Positions 5,531 through 12,127 of a stretch of DNA of 12,127 nucleotides are shown here, in pieces (position 1 is the first letter of the stretch; each line of letters opens with the position of its first letter). The notes beneath the pieces are model-generated. The model was not told where the DNA came from, ran no database searches, and was given only the letters and a program-made list of their open reading frames with translations. The stretch is from Acidobacteriota bacterium (GTDB lineage: Bacteria > Acidobacteriota > Terriglobia > Bryobacterales > Bryobacteraceae), in NCBI GenBank assembly GCA_023380575.1, contig JAMCRM010000133.1, positions 1 through 12,127 on the forward strand, given 5' to 3'. Made by a program: the position numbers and the translations under genes.

Positions 5531-7938
5531 AGTGGTTCGAGCGTTGGCAGAACGCCAGCTTCTATAAAGCCGAGGAGGACTCCTCGCTGCCGAAGTTTTA
5601 TGTGCTGGAGATGCTGCCGTATCCGAGCGGCACGCTGCACATCGGCCACATCCGCAACTACTCCATCGGCGACGCGCTGGCGCGCTATAAGTGGATGCGC
5701 GGCTTCAACGTGCTGCACCCCATGGGCTGGGACGCCTTCGGGCTGCCCGCCGAGAACGCCGCCATCGCCAACAAGCGACCGCCGCGCGACTGGACCCTGC
5801 ACAATATCGCCGCCATGAAGAAGACGCACCGGCGGTTCGGGTTCAGCTACGACTGGGAGCGCGAGGTTTCCACCTGCGAGCCGGAGTACTACCGCTGGAA
5901 CCAGTGGTTCTTCCTGCGCATGCTGGAGCGCGGGCTGGCCTATCGCAAGAAGGCGCTGCTGAACTGGTGCCCCAAGTGCGCCACGGTGCTGGCCAACGAG
6001 CAGGTGGTGGAGGGTTGCTGCTGGCGCCACGACGATACCCCCGTGGAGCAGCGCGCGCTCGAGCAGTGGTTCCTCAAGATCACCGATTACGCCGACCAGT
6101 TGCTGGCCGACATCGCGCAACTGGAAGAGGGCTGGCCGGAGCGTGTGCTCACCATGCAGCGCAACTGGATCGGCCGCTCCGAAGGCGCGGAAGTGGATTT
6201 CACCCTCGAGGGCGGCAGCCCCATCCGGGTGTTCACCACGCGTGTGGACACGATATACGGCGCCACCTGCGTGATCGTGGCCCCGGAGCATCCGCTGAAC
6301 GAGACCCTGCTCGACGCCGCCGGCAAGGCGCGCGCCAAGGCCATGGTGGACGCACGCGCCAACCGCGACCCCGGCGATATCGAAAAGGAAGGCTTCTTCA
6401 CCGGCCGCTATGCCACTAACCCCTACAGCGGCGAGCGCGTGCCGGTGTGGGTGGGCAACTTCGTCCTGATGGGCTACGGCACGGGAGCCATCATGGCCGT
6501 GCCCGCGCACGACGAACGCGATTTCGAATTCTGCCGCAAGTACGGCATCCCGGTGCGGCCGGTGATCCGTCCGGCAGACGGCGAACTGGCTCGCGAGGAC
6601 ACCATGCAGGCCGCCTTCACCGACGACGGCATCATGGAGAATTCCGGCGAGTGGAGCGGGCTGAGCAGCGAGGAAGGCCGCCGCCGGATGGCCGCCAAGG
6701 CCGAGCGCGAAGGCTTCGGCAAAGCCGCCGTCACCTTCCGCATCAAGGACTGGGGCATCTCCCGGCAGCGCTACTGGGGCACCCCCATCCCGGTGATTCA
6801 TTGCCCGCAGTGCGGCATCGTGCCGGTGCCGGACGATCAGCTTCCCGTGGTGCTGCCGAACAGGGTCGAGATTACCGGCAGCGGGAGGTCGCCGCTCGAG
6901 AACGTGCCCGAGTTCGTCAACACCACCTGTCCGAAGTGCGGCGGGGCGGCGCGGCGCGAGACCGATACCATGGACACCTTCATTGACTCGTCCTGGTATT
7001 TCTACCGTTACTGCGACGCGCGCAACGGCGGCGCGCCATTCGACTCCGGAAAGATCGCCTACTGGTTCCCCATCGATCAGTACATCGGCGGGGTCGAGCA
7101 CGCCATTCTGCACCTGATCTACTCGCGCTTTTTCACCAAGGTGATGCGGGACATCGGGCTCATCCGCAACGACGAGCCGGCCAGGCGCCTGTTCACACAG
7201 GGCATGGTGATCGCCGATGGCGCCAAGATGTCGAAGTCCAAGGGCAACGTGGTGGGCGCAGACGCGGTGGCCGAGCGCTACGGCACCGACACCGCGCGCA
7301 TGTTCGTGCTCTTCGCCGCGCCGCCCGAAAGGGACGTGGACTGGCGCGAGGAGGGCGTGGAGGGCATCTACCGTTTCCTGGGGCGCGTGTACCGCTTCGC
7401 CACGCGCAATGTGGAGCGCTCGCGCCAGGCCGGCACGCCCGGCGAAGCCGACCGCAAGGTGCTGCGCAAATTGCACCAGACGGTCCGCAAGATCACCGAG
7501 GACTTCGAGACCCGCTGGCACTTCAACACCTGCATCGCCTCCATCATGGAACTGGTGAACGTGCTCTACGCGGAGGAGGCCAACCTCTGCGGCGGCACGC
7601 TGGCCGAGGTGCTGGAGAAACTGGCCCTGCTGCTCGGCCCGTTCGCGCCATACCTGGCGCAGGAGATCTGGGAGGAAACCGGCCGCACCGGCCCGGTATT
7701 CCGCCAGGCGTGGCCGTGCTTCGATGCGGAACTGGCCAAGGAAGAGGAAGCGGAGATCGTGCTGCAGATCAACGGCAAGCTGCGCAGCCGCGTGTGGCTG
7801 CCCTTCGGCACGGCGAAGGATGCGTTGGAGCGCGCCGCGCTGGCGGACGAGAAAATTCAGGCGCAGGTGTCCGGCAAGCAGGTGATCAAGCTGATCGTGG
7901 TGCCCGATAAGCTGGTGAATATCGTAATCCGGGGTTGA
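5491..7938 (+). CDS. leuS: Leucyl-tRNA synthetase
   Basis: Charges tRNA-Leu with leucine. The 815-residue protein starts MPEKPYDHNQIELKW and has the class I signatures HIGH at residues 50-53 and KMSKS at 579-583. Between them lies the CP1 editing domain with TTRVDTIYGAT (about 247) and MGYGTGAIMAVPAHDERD, including the Asp needed for editing. A zinc knuckle sits at Cys160-x2-Cys163 and CCWRH (176-180), where the last ligand is His instead of the common Cys. A second CPxC pair flanks the WGTPIPVIHC segment. The C-terminus IVVPDKLVNIVIRG is typical. The start lies within the last 40 bases of nfo with no clear Shine-Dalgarno sequence, so translation is probably coupled. A long open frame on the opposite strand is a composition artefact. 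Identification is secure. Confidence 0.98.
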   Translation: MPEKPYDHNQIELKWFERWQNASFYKAEEDSSLPKFYVLEMLPYPSGTLHIGHIRNYSIGDALARYKWMRGFNVLHPMGWDAFGLPAENAAIANKRPPRDWTLHNIAAMKKTHRRFGFSYDWEREVSTCEPEYYRWNQWFFLRMLERGLAYRKKALLNWCPKCATVLANEQVVEGCCWRHDDTPVEQRALEQWFLKITDYADQLLADIAQLEEGWPERVLTMQRNWIGRSEGAEVDFTLEGGSPIRVFTTRVDTIYGATCVIVAPEHPLNETLLDAAGKARAKAMVDARANRDPGDIEKEGFFTGRYATNPYSGERVPVWVGNFVLMGYGTGAIMAVPAHDERDFEFCRKYGIPVRPVIRPADGELAREDTMQAAFTDDGIMENSGEWSGLSSEEGRRRMAAKAEREGFGKAAVTFRIKDWGISRQRYWGTPIPVIHCPQCGIVPVPDDQLPVVLPNRVEITGSGRSPLENVPEFVNTTCPKCGGAARRETDTMDTFIDSSWYFYRYCDARNGGAPFDSGKIAYWFPIDQYIGGVEHAILHLIYSRFFTKVMRDIGLIRNDEPARRLFTQGMVIADGAKMSKSKGNVVGADAVAERYGTDTARMFVLFAAPPERDVDWREEGVEGIYRFLGRVYRFATRNVERSRQAGTPGEADRKVLRKLHQTVRKITEDFETRWHFNTCIASIMELVNVLYAEEANLCGGTLAEVLEKLALLLGPFAPYLAQEIWEETGRTGPVFRQAWPCFDAELAKEEEAEIVLQINGKLRSRVWLPFGTAKDALERAALADEKIQAQVSGKQVIKLIVVPDKLVNIVIRG

Positions 7939-8003
7939 GCTTTTATTCCGGTTCAGTTGGAAATGGAAAAAGCGTTCTCCCATTAAGGTAAAGGAGAGAA
8001 CGT

Positions 8004-8388
8004 ATGAAAAAGCAACGGAAGCACTACACGCCGGAAGAAAAGGTCGCCATCCTGAAGGGGCATCTGCTGGAGAATGAGCCGATCTCGAAGCTCTGCGGCG
8101 AGCTCGGCTTGTAGCCCACGGTCTTCCACCGCCGGCAGAAAGATTTCTTCGAGAACGGCGCGGCCGCCTTCGAGCAGAAGGCGCTACCGACGTTCATCGG
8201 GTGGCTCGACATCACCGCCAGCAAGTTCTACGACTGGCGGGACCGCTACGGCAAAGTGAATGAGCACAACGGCTGGGTTCCCCGCGATTTCTGGTTGGAG
8301 CGGTGGGAGAAAAGGCCATCATCGGATTCCATCTGAAGAACCCGCTCGAAGGTTACCGGCGGCTGACGTACATGATGCTGGATGCAGG
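8004..8388 (+). mobile_element. Decayed IS3-family insertion sequence (fused orfA/orfB remnant)
   Basis: The remnant starts at ATG 8004 behind AAGGAG. It encodes the orfA N-terminus MKKQRKHYTPEEKVAILKGH, a helix-turn-helix domain, up to a TAG at 8112 where related transposases have Gln (LGL-Q-PTVF). Reading on through the stop gives FFENGAAAFEQKAL, then jumps straight to orfB-like sequence (TFIGWLDITASKFYDW, RYGKVNEHNGWVPRDFW). The end of orfA and the start of orfB are therefore deleted near 8180. A lost A in the run at 8310-8313 shifts the frame, after which AIIGFHLKNPLEGYRRL and MMLDA continue in another frame. Homology stops at about 8388, three bases before the stop codon of the convergent gene. 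The catalytic DDE domain is missing. The element cannot transpose on its own. IS ends and target duplications were not found. Confidence 0.87.
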
Positions 8389-8390
8389 CC

Positions 8391-10244
8391 TCACTTGCCC
8401 TTCGCCCTGCGCCTCTCTTCGCGTTTGGTTGAAGGAGTCTGCTGGCGGGCCGGTTGGTTTCCGGCGGGCATCCACTGTGGCACCTGGTCACCGCGGACGA
8501 CCTCAATGATGCTGAATACGTCGTCCTTGTCATCCGTGTTCACGAGGGCGAGATCGCTTCCTCGGACGCCTCCGTGGGCCAGCACTGCGTCACGCAGCGT
8601 GACGGTTACGTCATGCCATTGCTTGTCCCCGTTTCCGGTGATGGCAAGCGCGGTTTTCATCACAGGCGCGCCGGCGTCGTACACCAGTTTCCAGCTCGAG
8701 CCTGCCTGGCCGTCGTACCAGGCCACGTGGACCGTCACGACTTTGGGCTGCCTATTCGAGAAGAATCTGTCGTGCAGCTTGAACCGCAGGGAGTCCTTGC
8801 CGGAGGCGTGCTCGAACCCGCGGGCGAATCGGGCATAGATCGAGGAAGCCGGGGTGATGGGTCCCCCGACCCGCCACAAGGGTACCGACGTTGCGTCGGC
8901 GTCAATCTGGTAAAGAAACCGGGAGTAATTGTCCGGCCAGATATCCCACCCTACATCGTTGAAGCCTTTTTGCTCCCGCCGTTGTTCCACCTGCCCCATC
9001 GTCAGCGCCTCCGGGTCGTCCGCGCGGGCCCCATATCTTGAAAACTGCTGGCAAATCTTCAACATGCGCTCCACGTTCTTGCGCGCGGCCTTGCCGAACT
9101 TCGCTTCGGGATAGGCCGTGGTGTCGGCGGCATCCAGCCCCTTGTGCAAGGCGCAGAAGGCGCCGGTCGCGCTCTCGGGACGGATTTGTCCGGCGTACCG
9201 GTTAAAGAAATGAAAGGAGTGATCGAAACCTTCGGCTTTGGCCGCCTCGATGGCTCCGGCGGAGATGTCCCACACGCTCTGCCCGCCGTTGAGCGCGTTC
9301 AAGGCGCCCCAGTAGAAATTAAGTGGCAGGTTGAGCTGGTAGAACGGCCTCGTCCAGGTCTGGTCCATCTCGGAGCGGCGGAACAGGGTGAGCCCCTTGG
9401 GGTCGATGAGAAAGCGGGTCCATTGATCATACAGGGTCCGCTCGCCGCTCAAGTGATGCCCGCGGGAGAGCGCCCCGTTCTTGAACCCGAAGCCGCTCTT
9501 GCAGTGAGCGGTCACCCAGTCCCATTCTTCAGCAAACCCCCGGCCTCCGTCGGCGTCGCCGCCGATCGAATTGAAGAGCAGGTCGATGGGCCGGCCGGGA
9601 CCCTGCTGGAAGGTCCTTACGAACAAGGCGAAGGCATCCAGGCGAAAGGCGCGCCACTGCGGGGAGGATTTGGGCAAATTGTAGCGGGCATCTTTGGGTT
9701 CGCCTTTGTACGCGCACTCATCTCCGGTGCACCCGGTCTTCACCTGGATGAAGGCGATGCGCGCTTGCTTCTCGGCGGGATAGCCGCGGATGTGCTTCCC
9801 GAATGCCGTGATCAGCCTTTGAAAGTAGGATTTGTAGGCCGGGGCGAGAGGATACGGATAGTGCGGCCATTTGCCCTTGTGCCGCTCATCATCGGTAAAA
9901 ACCTTGGGGACCCCCTCCGCGTAAATCCACTCCGGTGCCTCCGGGCCGACCCCCAGAGAAAGATACAAGGACATCTTCCGCTGGACCGCCTTCTCCACCG
10001 CCTGATCCAGCCCGCTCCAGTCAAAGGCGCCCGACTGCCGCTCCACTTCGCCCCAAGTCGCGTTGAACGAAAGCCCCTTCAGAAAAGGGTACTGCTTGGG
10101 ATCGAAGGAAGCTCCCCGATCCCACACCCCGAAGGAGTTCACGGGGACTTCGGCCCAAACCGCGCCCAACGCGATTGCGCCAGCCAGGCAGACCGGGGCC
10201 AGTTTCCGGAAGAGAAAACTTAATAAGGAGCGAATGAGGTTCAT
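8391..10244 (-). CDS. Secreted protein resembling a TIM-barrel glycoside hydrolase
   Basis: A 617-residue protein with a clear signal peptide (MNLIRSLLSFLFRKLAPVCL..., cleavage after about residue 31). The mature part begins EVPVNSFGVWDRG. NATWGEVERQSGAFDWSGLD followed by a helix and MSLYLSLGVGPEAPEWIY is the pattern of the early strands of clan A barrels such as GH42 (W-x2-(I/V)E-x3-G-x-(F/Y)DW). FIQVKTGCTGDECAYKG (about residues 165-182) could carry the acid/base Glu. The last about 110 residues (VVTVHVAWYDGQAGSSWKLVY...) look like a beta-sandwich carbohydrate-binding or accessory domain. The C-terminal tail is basic (KREERRRAKGK). ATG 10244 is chosen because it begins the signal peptide; TTG 10292 would add 16 residues before it. 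I cannot assign an exact family or substrate. The gene is alone, and its stop abuts the IS remnant. Confidence 0.78.
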   Translation of the reverse strand: MNLIRSLLSFLFRKLAPVCLAGAIALGAVWAEVPVNSFGVWDRGASFDPKQYPFLKGLSFNATWGEVERQSGAFDWSGLDQAVEKAVQRKMSLYLSLGVGPEAPEWIYAEGVPKVFTDDERHKGKWPHYPYPLAPAYKSYFQRLITAFGKHIRGYPAEKQARIAFIQVKTGCTGDECAYKGEPKDARYNLPKSSPQWRAFRLDAFALFVRTFQQGPGRPIDLLFNSIGGDADGGRGFAEEWDWVTAHCKSGFGFKNGALSRGHHLSGERTLYDQWTRFLIDPKGLTLFRRSEMDQTWTRPFYQLNLPLNFYWGALNALNGGQSVWDISAGAIEAAKAEGFDHSFHFFNRYAGQIRPESATGAFCALHKGLDAADTTAYPEAKFGKAARKNVERMLKICQQFSRYGARADDPEALTMGQVEQRREQKGFNDVGWDIWPDNYSRFLYQIDADATSVPLWRVGGPITPASSIYARFARGFEHASGKDSLRFKLHDRFFSNRQPKVVTVHVAWYDGQAGSSWKLVYDAGAPVMKTALAITGNGDKQWHDVTVTLRDAVLAHGGVRGSDLALVNTDDKDDVFSIIEVVRGDQVPQWMPAGNQPARQQTPSTKREERRRAKGK

Positions 10245-10416
10245 GAATTTGGCCTGGGTTTTCGGACAGACGGGCGAAGGCATTAGCTGCAAGTGTAACC
10301 CCTTGTTCCATGTAAATGGCGCTCGCGCAAGTACCGCGCCCGCTCTCCCTCTGTTGGCGTGGAGCCCGTCGTGGCTTCAAACTGCGCCCAAACGGAGTGC
10401 CGCGATGTCGGAGGCG

Positions 10417-10436
10417 CCTCGCGCCGGATCGCGAGG
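10417..10436 (-). terminator. Possible terminator hairpin after the sigma operon
   Basis: CCTCGCG and CGCGAGG form a perfect 7 bp stem around a 6-base loop, starting two bases after the last stop codon of the minus-strand operon. No T-run follows, so intrinsic termination is doubtful. The remaining bases up to the start of the secreted-protein gene (10245-10416) show no gene; they probably contain its promoter. Confidence 0.35.
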
Positions 10437-10438
10437 GT

Positions 10439-10897
10439 TCAATATCGTCCTGCGGTGGCGAGCCTCCGCACGGGCTGGCGGACCCACGGCTCCAGCCCCC
10501 GCGGGTCCACGCGCAAGTGGACGACCGTGGTTTCGTTCGGCTCCATATTGGCGATCAGCATTTTCACGTGCTCGCCCGCCTGGCTGGTGTAGATCAGTGT
10601 GGTTTCGCGTCCATGACGCGAGATCACACGGATAAAGGGCCGCCATTCCGGGCCGAGCCGGCCGCCGACGGTCTGCTCCAGGCCGGATGCGCTGAAATTC
10701 TCGAATACCGCCAGGCGCACATCTCTGGCCCCTGCAGGGCGAATCACCTTGACGAAGAAATTCACGACTCCGAACAGCGGGATCCGGGTGTGCCGCACGT
10801 GGTAATCGGTTTCAATGCCCCGCACCAGCGTATCGAATTCGCGGTCGCCGGCGGCCAGGGTTGCCGTGATCAGGATGGCCAGCAGCGCGGGTTTCAT
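10439..10897 (-). CDS. Exported protein related to the adjacent DUF4252 protein
   Basis: A 152-residue protein with a signal peptide (MKPALLAILITATLAAG). The mature part contains VVNFFVKVIRPAGARDVRLAVFENF, then LGPEWRPFIRVISRHGRET, then VKMLIANMEPNETTVVHLRV. These last blocks line up with GPQWSRVVGVRSRGKGDNAE and GLAVMAAEPRELTVVYIDG of the preceding gene, so the two are probably tandem paralogues. The start at 10897 overlaps the stop of that gene as ATGA. A longer upstream extension to 11125 is open but overlaps the preceding gene and lacks the signal peptide start. Last gene of the sigma operon. Function is unknown; as an exported partner it may act with the DUF4252 protein. Confidence 0.8.
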   Translation of the reverse strand: MKPALLAILITATLAAGDREFDTLVRGIETDYHVRHTRIPLFGVVNFFVKVIRPAGARDVRLAVFENFSASGLEQTVGGRLGPEWRPFIRVISRHGRETTLIYTSQAGEHVKMLIANMEPNETTVVHLRVDPRGLEPWVRQPVRRLATAGRY

Positions 10898-11424
10898 TTT
10901 TTCTCTTCCTTCGGCGCCACCCGCGGCAGGCGCGGGATGCCGAACTGTCCGCTGAGCGCGCTCAACTGCTCGGGGTCGATGGGCCCGTCGATGTAGACCA
11001 CGGTGAGCTCGCGCGGCTCGGCGGCCATCACCGCCAGCCCGCCGATCTGGGTGTTCTCGGATTTGAAGAAGACCTCCGCGTTGTCGCCCTTTCCGCGGCT
11101 GCGCACCCCGACGACGCGCGACCACTGCGGGCCGCGCAGTTGCGAGCGCAGCGATTCAACGTCGGCCTCGCTGTACTGGCCCGGGGAATCGAACTCGAAG
11201 GAGCGCACGTAGATGCCTTTGAGCCCTGAAATCAGCTTCTTGGCCTGGGCCTCGTCACGGCTCTTTTGCGACAGGAACCTCCCGGCAAGCACCAGCATCT
11301 GTTTATCGAGCGTGACCTCGACCGATTCTTTGGCCTTGGCGGCGAGCTTTTCCACGTTGAGCGGAATTTTGAATTCCTGCGCGCCCAACGAAACGGCCAA
11401 CAACGAAACGGCCATCCACCTCAT
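10894..11424 (-). CDS. DUF4252 domain exported protein
   Basis: A 176-residue protein starting with a short signal peptide (MRWMAVSLLAVSLGA). The mature part matches DUF4252: VEKLAAKAKESVEVTLDKQM, LISGLKGIYVRSFEFDSPGQ, LRGPQWSRVVGVRSRGKG, IGGLAVMAAEPRELTVVYID and the Leu-rich end PEQLSALSGQFGIP. The domain occurs in Bacteroidota and Acidobacteriota, commonly beside ECF sigma factors; its molecular role is not known. Both ends overlap neighbours as ATGA, so it is translated with the genes before and after. The lysine-rich C-terminus EEKK is short. Export to the periplasm or cell surface is inferred from the signal peptide; no lipobox Cys is seen. Confidence 0.93.
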   Translation of the reverse strand: MRWMAVSLLAVSLGAQEFKIPLNVEKLAAKAKESVEVTLDKQMLVLAGRFLSQKSRDEAQAKKLISGLKGIYVRSFEFDSPGQYSEADVESLRSQLRGPQWSRVVGVRSRGKGDNAEVFFKSENTQIGGLAVMAAEPRELTVVYIDGPIDPEQLSALSGQFGIPRLPRVAPKEEKK

Positions 11425-11738
11425 AGTTTTCTCTCCTCAATGCGGTTGATCTGCCGCACCTTGCTCTGGGCCATGTGCAATTTGGCGGCGGCGATGCGCA
11501 GGGCCATCATGACCTCGCGCCGGGCAGCCTCGCCACGGGCGCGCTCCGCCCGGCGGTGCTGATACTGAATACCGGCCAGCATCAGAGAGGCTGCTGCCGC
11601 CCAGGCCAGCGCCGGGCGCCACCACGGCCGGGGCTTGCGCGCGCCCTGGGCCGCCACCCGCGCCAGCACGCGGGCGGCAAAGCCTTCGGGCGGGTCCACC
11701 CGCCGCAGCGCGCTTCGCAACTCCTCGTCCAAATTCAT
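11421..11738 (-). CDS. One-helix membrane protein, putative anti-sigma factor
   Basis: A 105-residue protein with the cytoplasmic N-terminus MNLDEELRSALRRVDPPEGF and a basic stretch before one membrane helix at about residues 43-60 (RPALAWAAAASLMLAGIQ). A long charged, probably coiled helix follows (RRAERARGEAARREVMMALR) and ends INRIEERKL. Position directly after an ECF sigma gene and the inside-out single-helix layout fit an anti-sigma factor. It lacks the zinc-binding His-x3-Cys-x2-Cys motif of the ZAS class, so the assignment is by context. The start at 11738 overlaps the sigma stop as ATGA, and the stop overlaps the next gene the same way. An alternative is a structural membrane protein unrelated to sigma control. 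Confidence 0.82.
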   Translation of the reverse strand: MNLDEELRSALRRVDPPEGFAARVLARVAAQGARKPRPWWRPALAWAAAASLMLAGIQYQHRRAERARGEAARREVMMALRIAAAKLHMAQSKVRQINRIEERKL

Positions 11739-12127
11739 CGGATCGCTCCCGTAACCCGGCCGATTTTTTCCCGCAGCACGGCCAGCGAGCGCTGCAGCCG
11801 GCTCTTCACCGTGCCCAGCGGCAGATTTAAGACCTCGGCGATTTCCTCCGGCCCCATTTCCTCCTGAAAGCGCAGGACCACCACGGCGCGCGCTTTGGGC
11901 GGCAGCGCGGCCACCAGTTGCCGCAGCCGCTCGCCGAGCCACGGGTCGCGCACCCGCGGCGCCTCCGCCGGGCGCCGCACCTCTTCCAGACTGACCTGCC
12001 TGCGGGCATTTCGCCGCCGGCTGTAGTCCATGGAGCGGTGGCTGGCCACCCGCCGCAGCCAGTTGGCGGCATGTTCCGGGGAGGCCAGTTGGCCCAGGCA
12101 GCGGTAGAGCTGGAGAAACACCTCCTG
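11735..12127 (-). CDS. ECF RNA polymerase sigma factor, N-terminus beyond the window
   Basis: Directs RNA polymerase to alternative promoters. The visible 130 residues start in region 2 with QEVFLQLYRCLGQL, the -10 contacting segment, and continue with ANWLRRVASHRSMDYSRRRN. After a variable linker, region 4 reads ALPPKARAVVVLRFQEEMGPEEIAEVLNLPLGTVKSRLQRSLAVLREKI, a helix-turn-helix for the -35 element. The frame is open through the right edge, so the true start is outside; the GTG at 12121 is internal. It is the first gene of the operon seen here and overlaps the next gene by ATGA. ECF operons of this type are often autoregulated, but the promoter lies beyond the window. Confidence 0.96.
   Translation of the reverse strand, partial: QEVFLQLYRCLGQLASPEHAANWLRRVASHRSMDYSRRRNARRQVSLEEVRRPAEAPRVRDPWLGERLRQLVAALPPKARAVVVLRFQEEMGPEEIAEVLNLPLGTVKSRLQRSLAVLREKIGRVTGAIR

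Noticed and set aside
5296..7983. 895-residue open frame opposite leuS
   Set aside because: It is antisense to an unmistakable leuS gene, is rich in His, Arg, Val and Gly as expected from a GC-rich shadow frame, and contains no recognisable domain.
9144..10223. 359-residue plus-strand frame opposite the secreted protein
   Set aside because: Lacks domain-like sequence, while the minus strand gives a signal peptide and barrel motifs.
1..12127. CRISPR array, tRNA or rRNA genes
   Set aside because: No regularly spaced repeats and no tRNA- or rRNA-like sequence were noticed on either strand.

Overview
The window is GC-rich chromosomal DNA with very compact gene layout: several neighbouring genes overlap by the four bases ATGA. 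The best taxonomic guess is an Acidobacteriota genome, Solibacter/Bryobacter-like. This rests on an ECF sigma operon carrying DUF4252 proteins next to a sodium:solute symporter and a type I sulfatase. It is an inference from gene content, not a database result.

Layout. (1) Positions 1-1379, minus strand: a small one-helix membrane protein overlapping a sodium:solute symporter that runs off the left edge. (2) 1430-2857, plus strand, divergent: a cysteine-type sulfatase. (3) About 2860-3990: a stretch that looks less GC-rich and differs from its surroundings. It holds an inverted-repeat-rich leader, a two-helix membrane protein and a small alpha/beta protein (Cas2/SinR-like by eye) whose frame is broken at a run of six C. 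(4) 3988-7938, plus strand: a small conserved-looking protein, a nucleotidyltransferase-like protein that overlaps it by 92 bases, endonuclease IV (nfo) and leucyl-tRNA synthetase (leuS). (5) 8004-8388: a decayed IS3-family insertion sequence. (6) 8391-10244, minus strand: a secreted protein that looks like a TIM-barrel glycoside hydrolase. (7) 10439-12127, minus strand: a four-gene operon of ECF sigma factor (cut by the right edge), a one-helix putative anti-sigma/membrane protein, a DUF4252 protein and a second, shorter relative of it. All three junctions are ATGA overlaps.

How the parts may work together. The sigma operon reads as one translationally coupled unit: a regulator, its likely membrane partner and two exported proteins. 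nfo and leuS are coupled housekeeping genes. The symporter and sulfatase could share a divergent promoter and act on a sulfated substrate, but nothing in the sequence names that substrate.

The most unusual region is about 3066-3875. The leader of the membrane-protein gene can form a hairpin that hides the Shine-Dalgarno sequence, or a competing upstream pairing that would free it. The downstream gene joins into one plausible protein only if one C of a C6 run is skipped. A similar one-base discrepancy sits at the start of nfo, so assembly or homopolymer errors must be excluded first.
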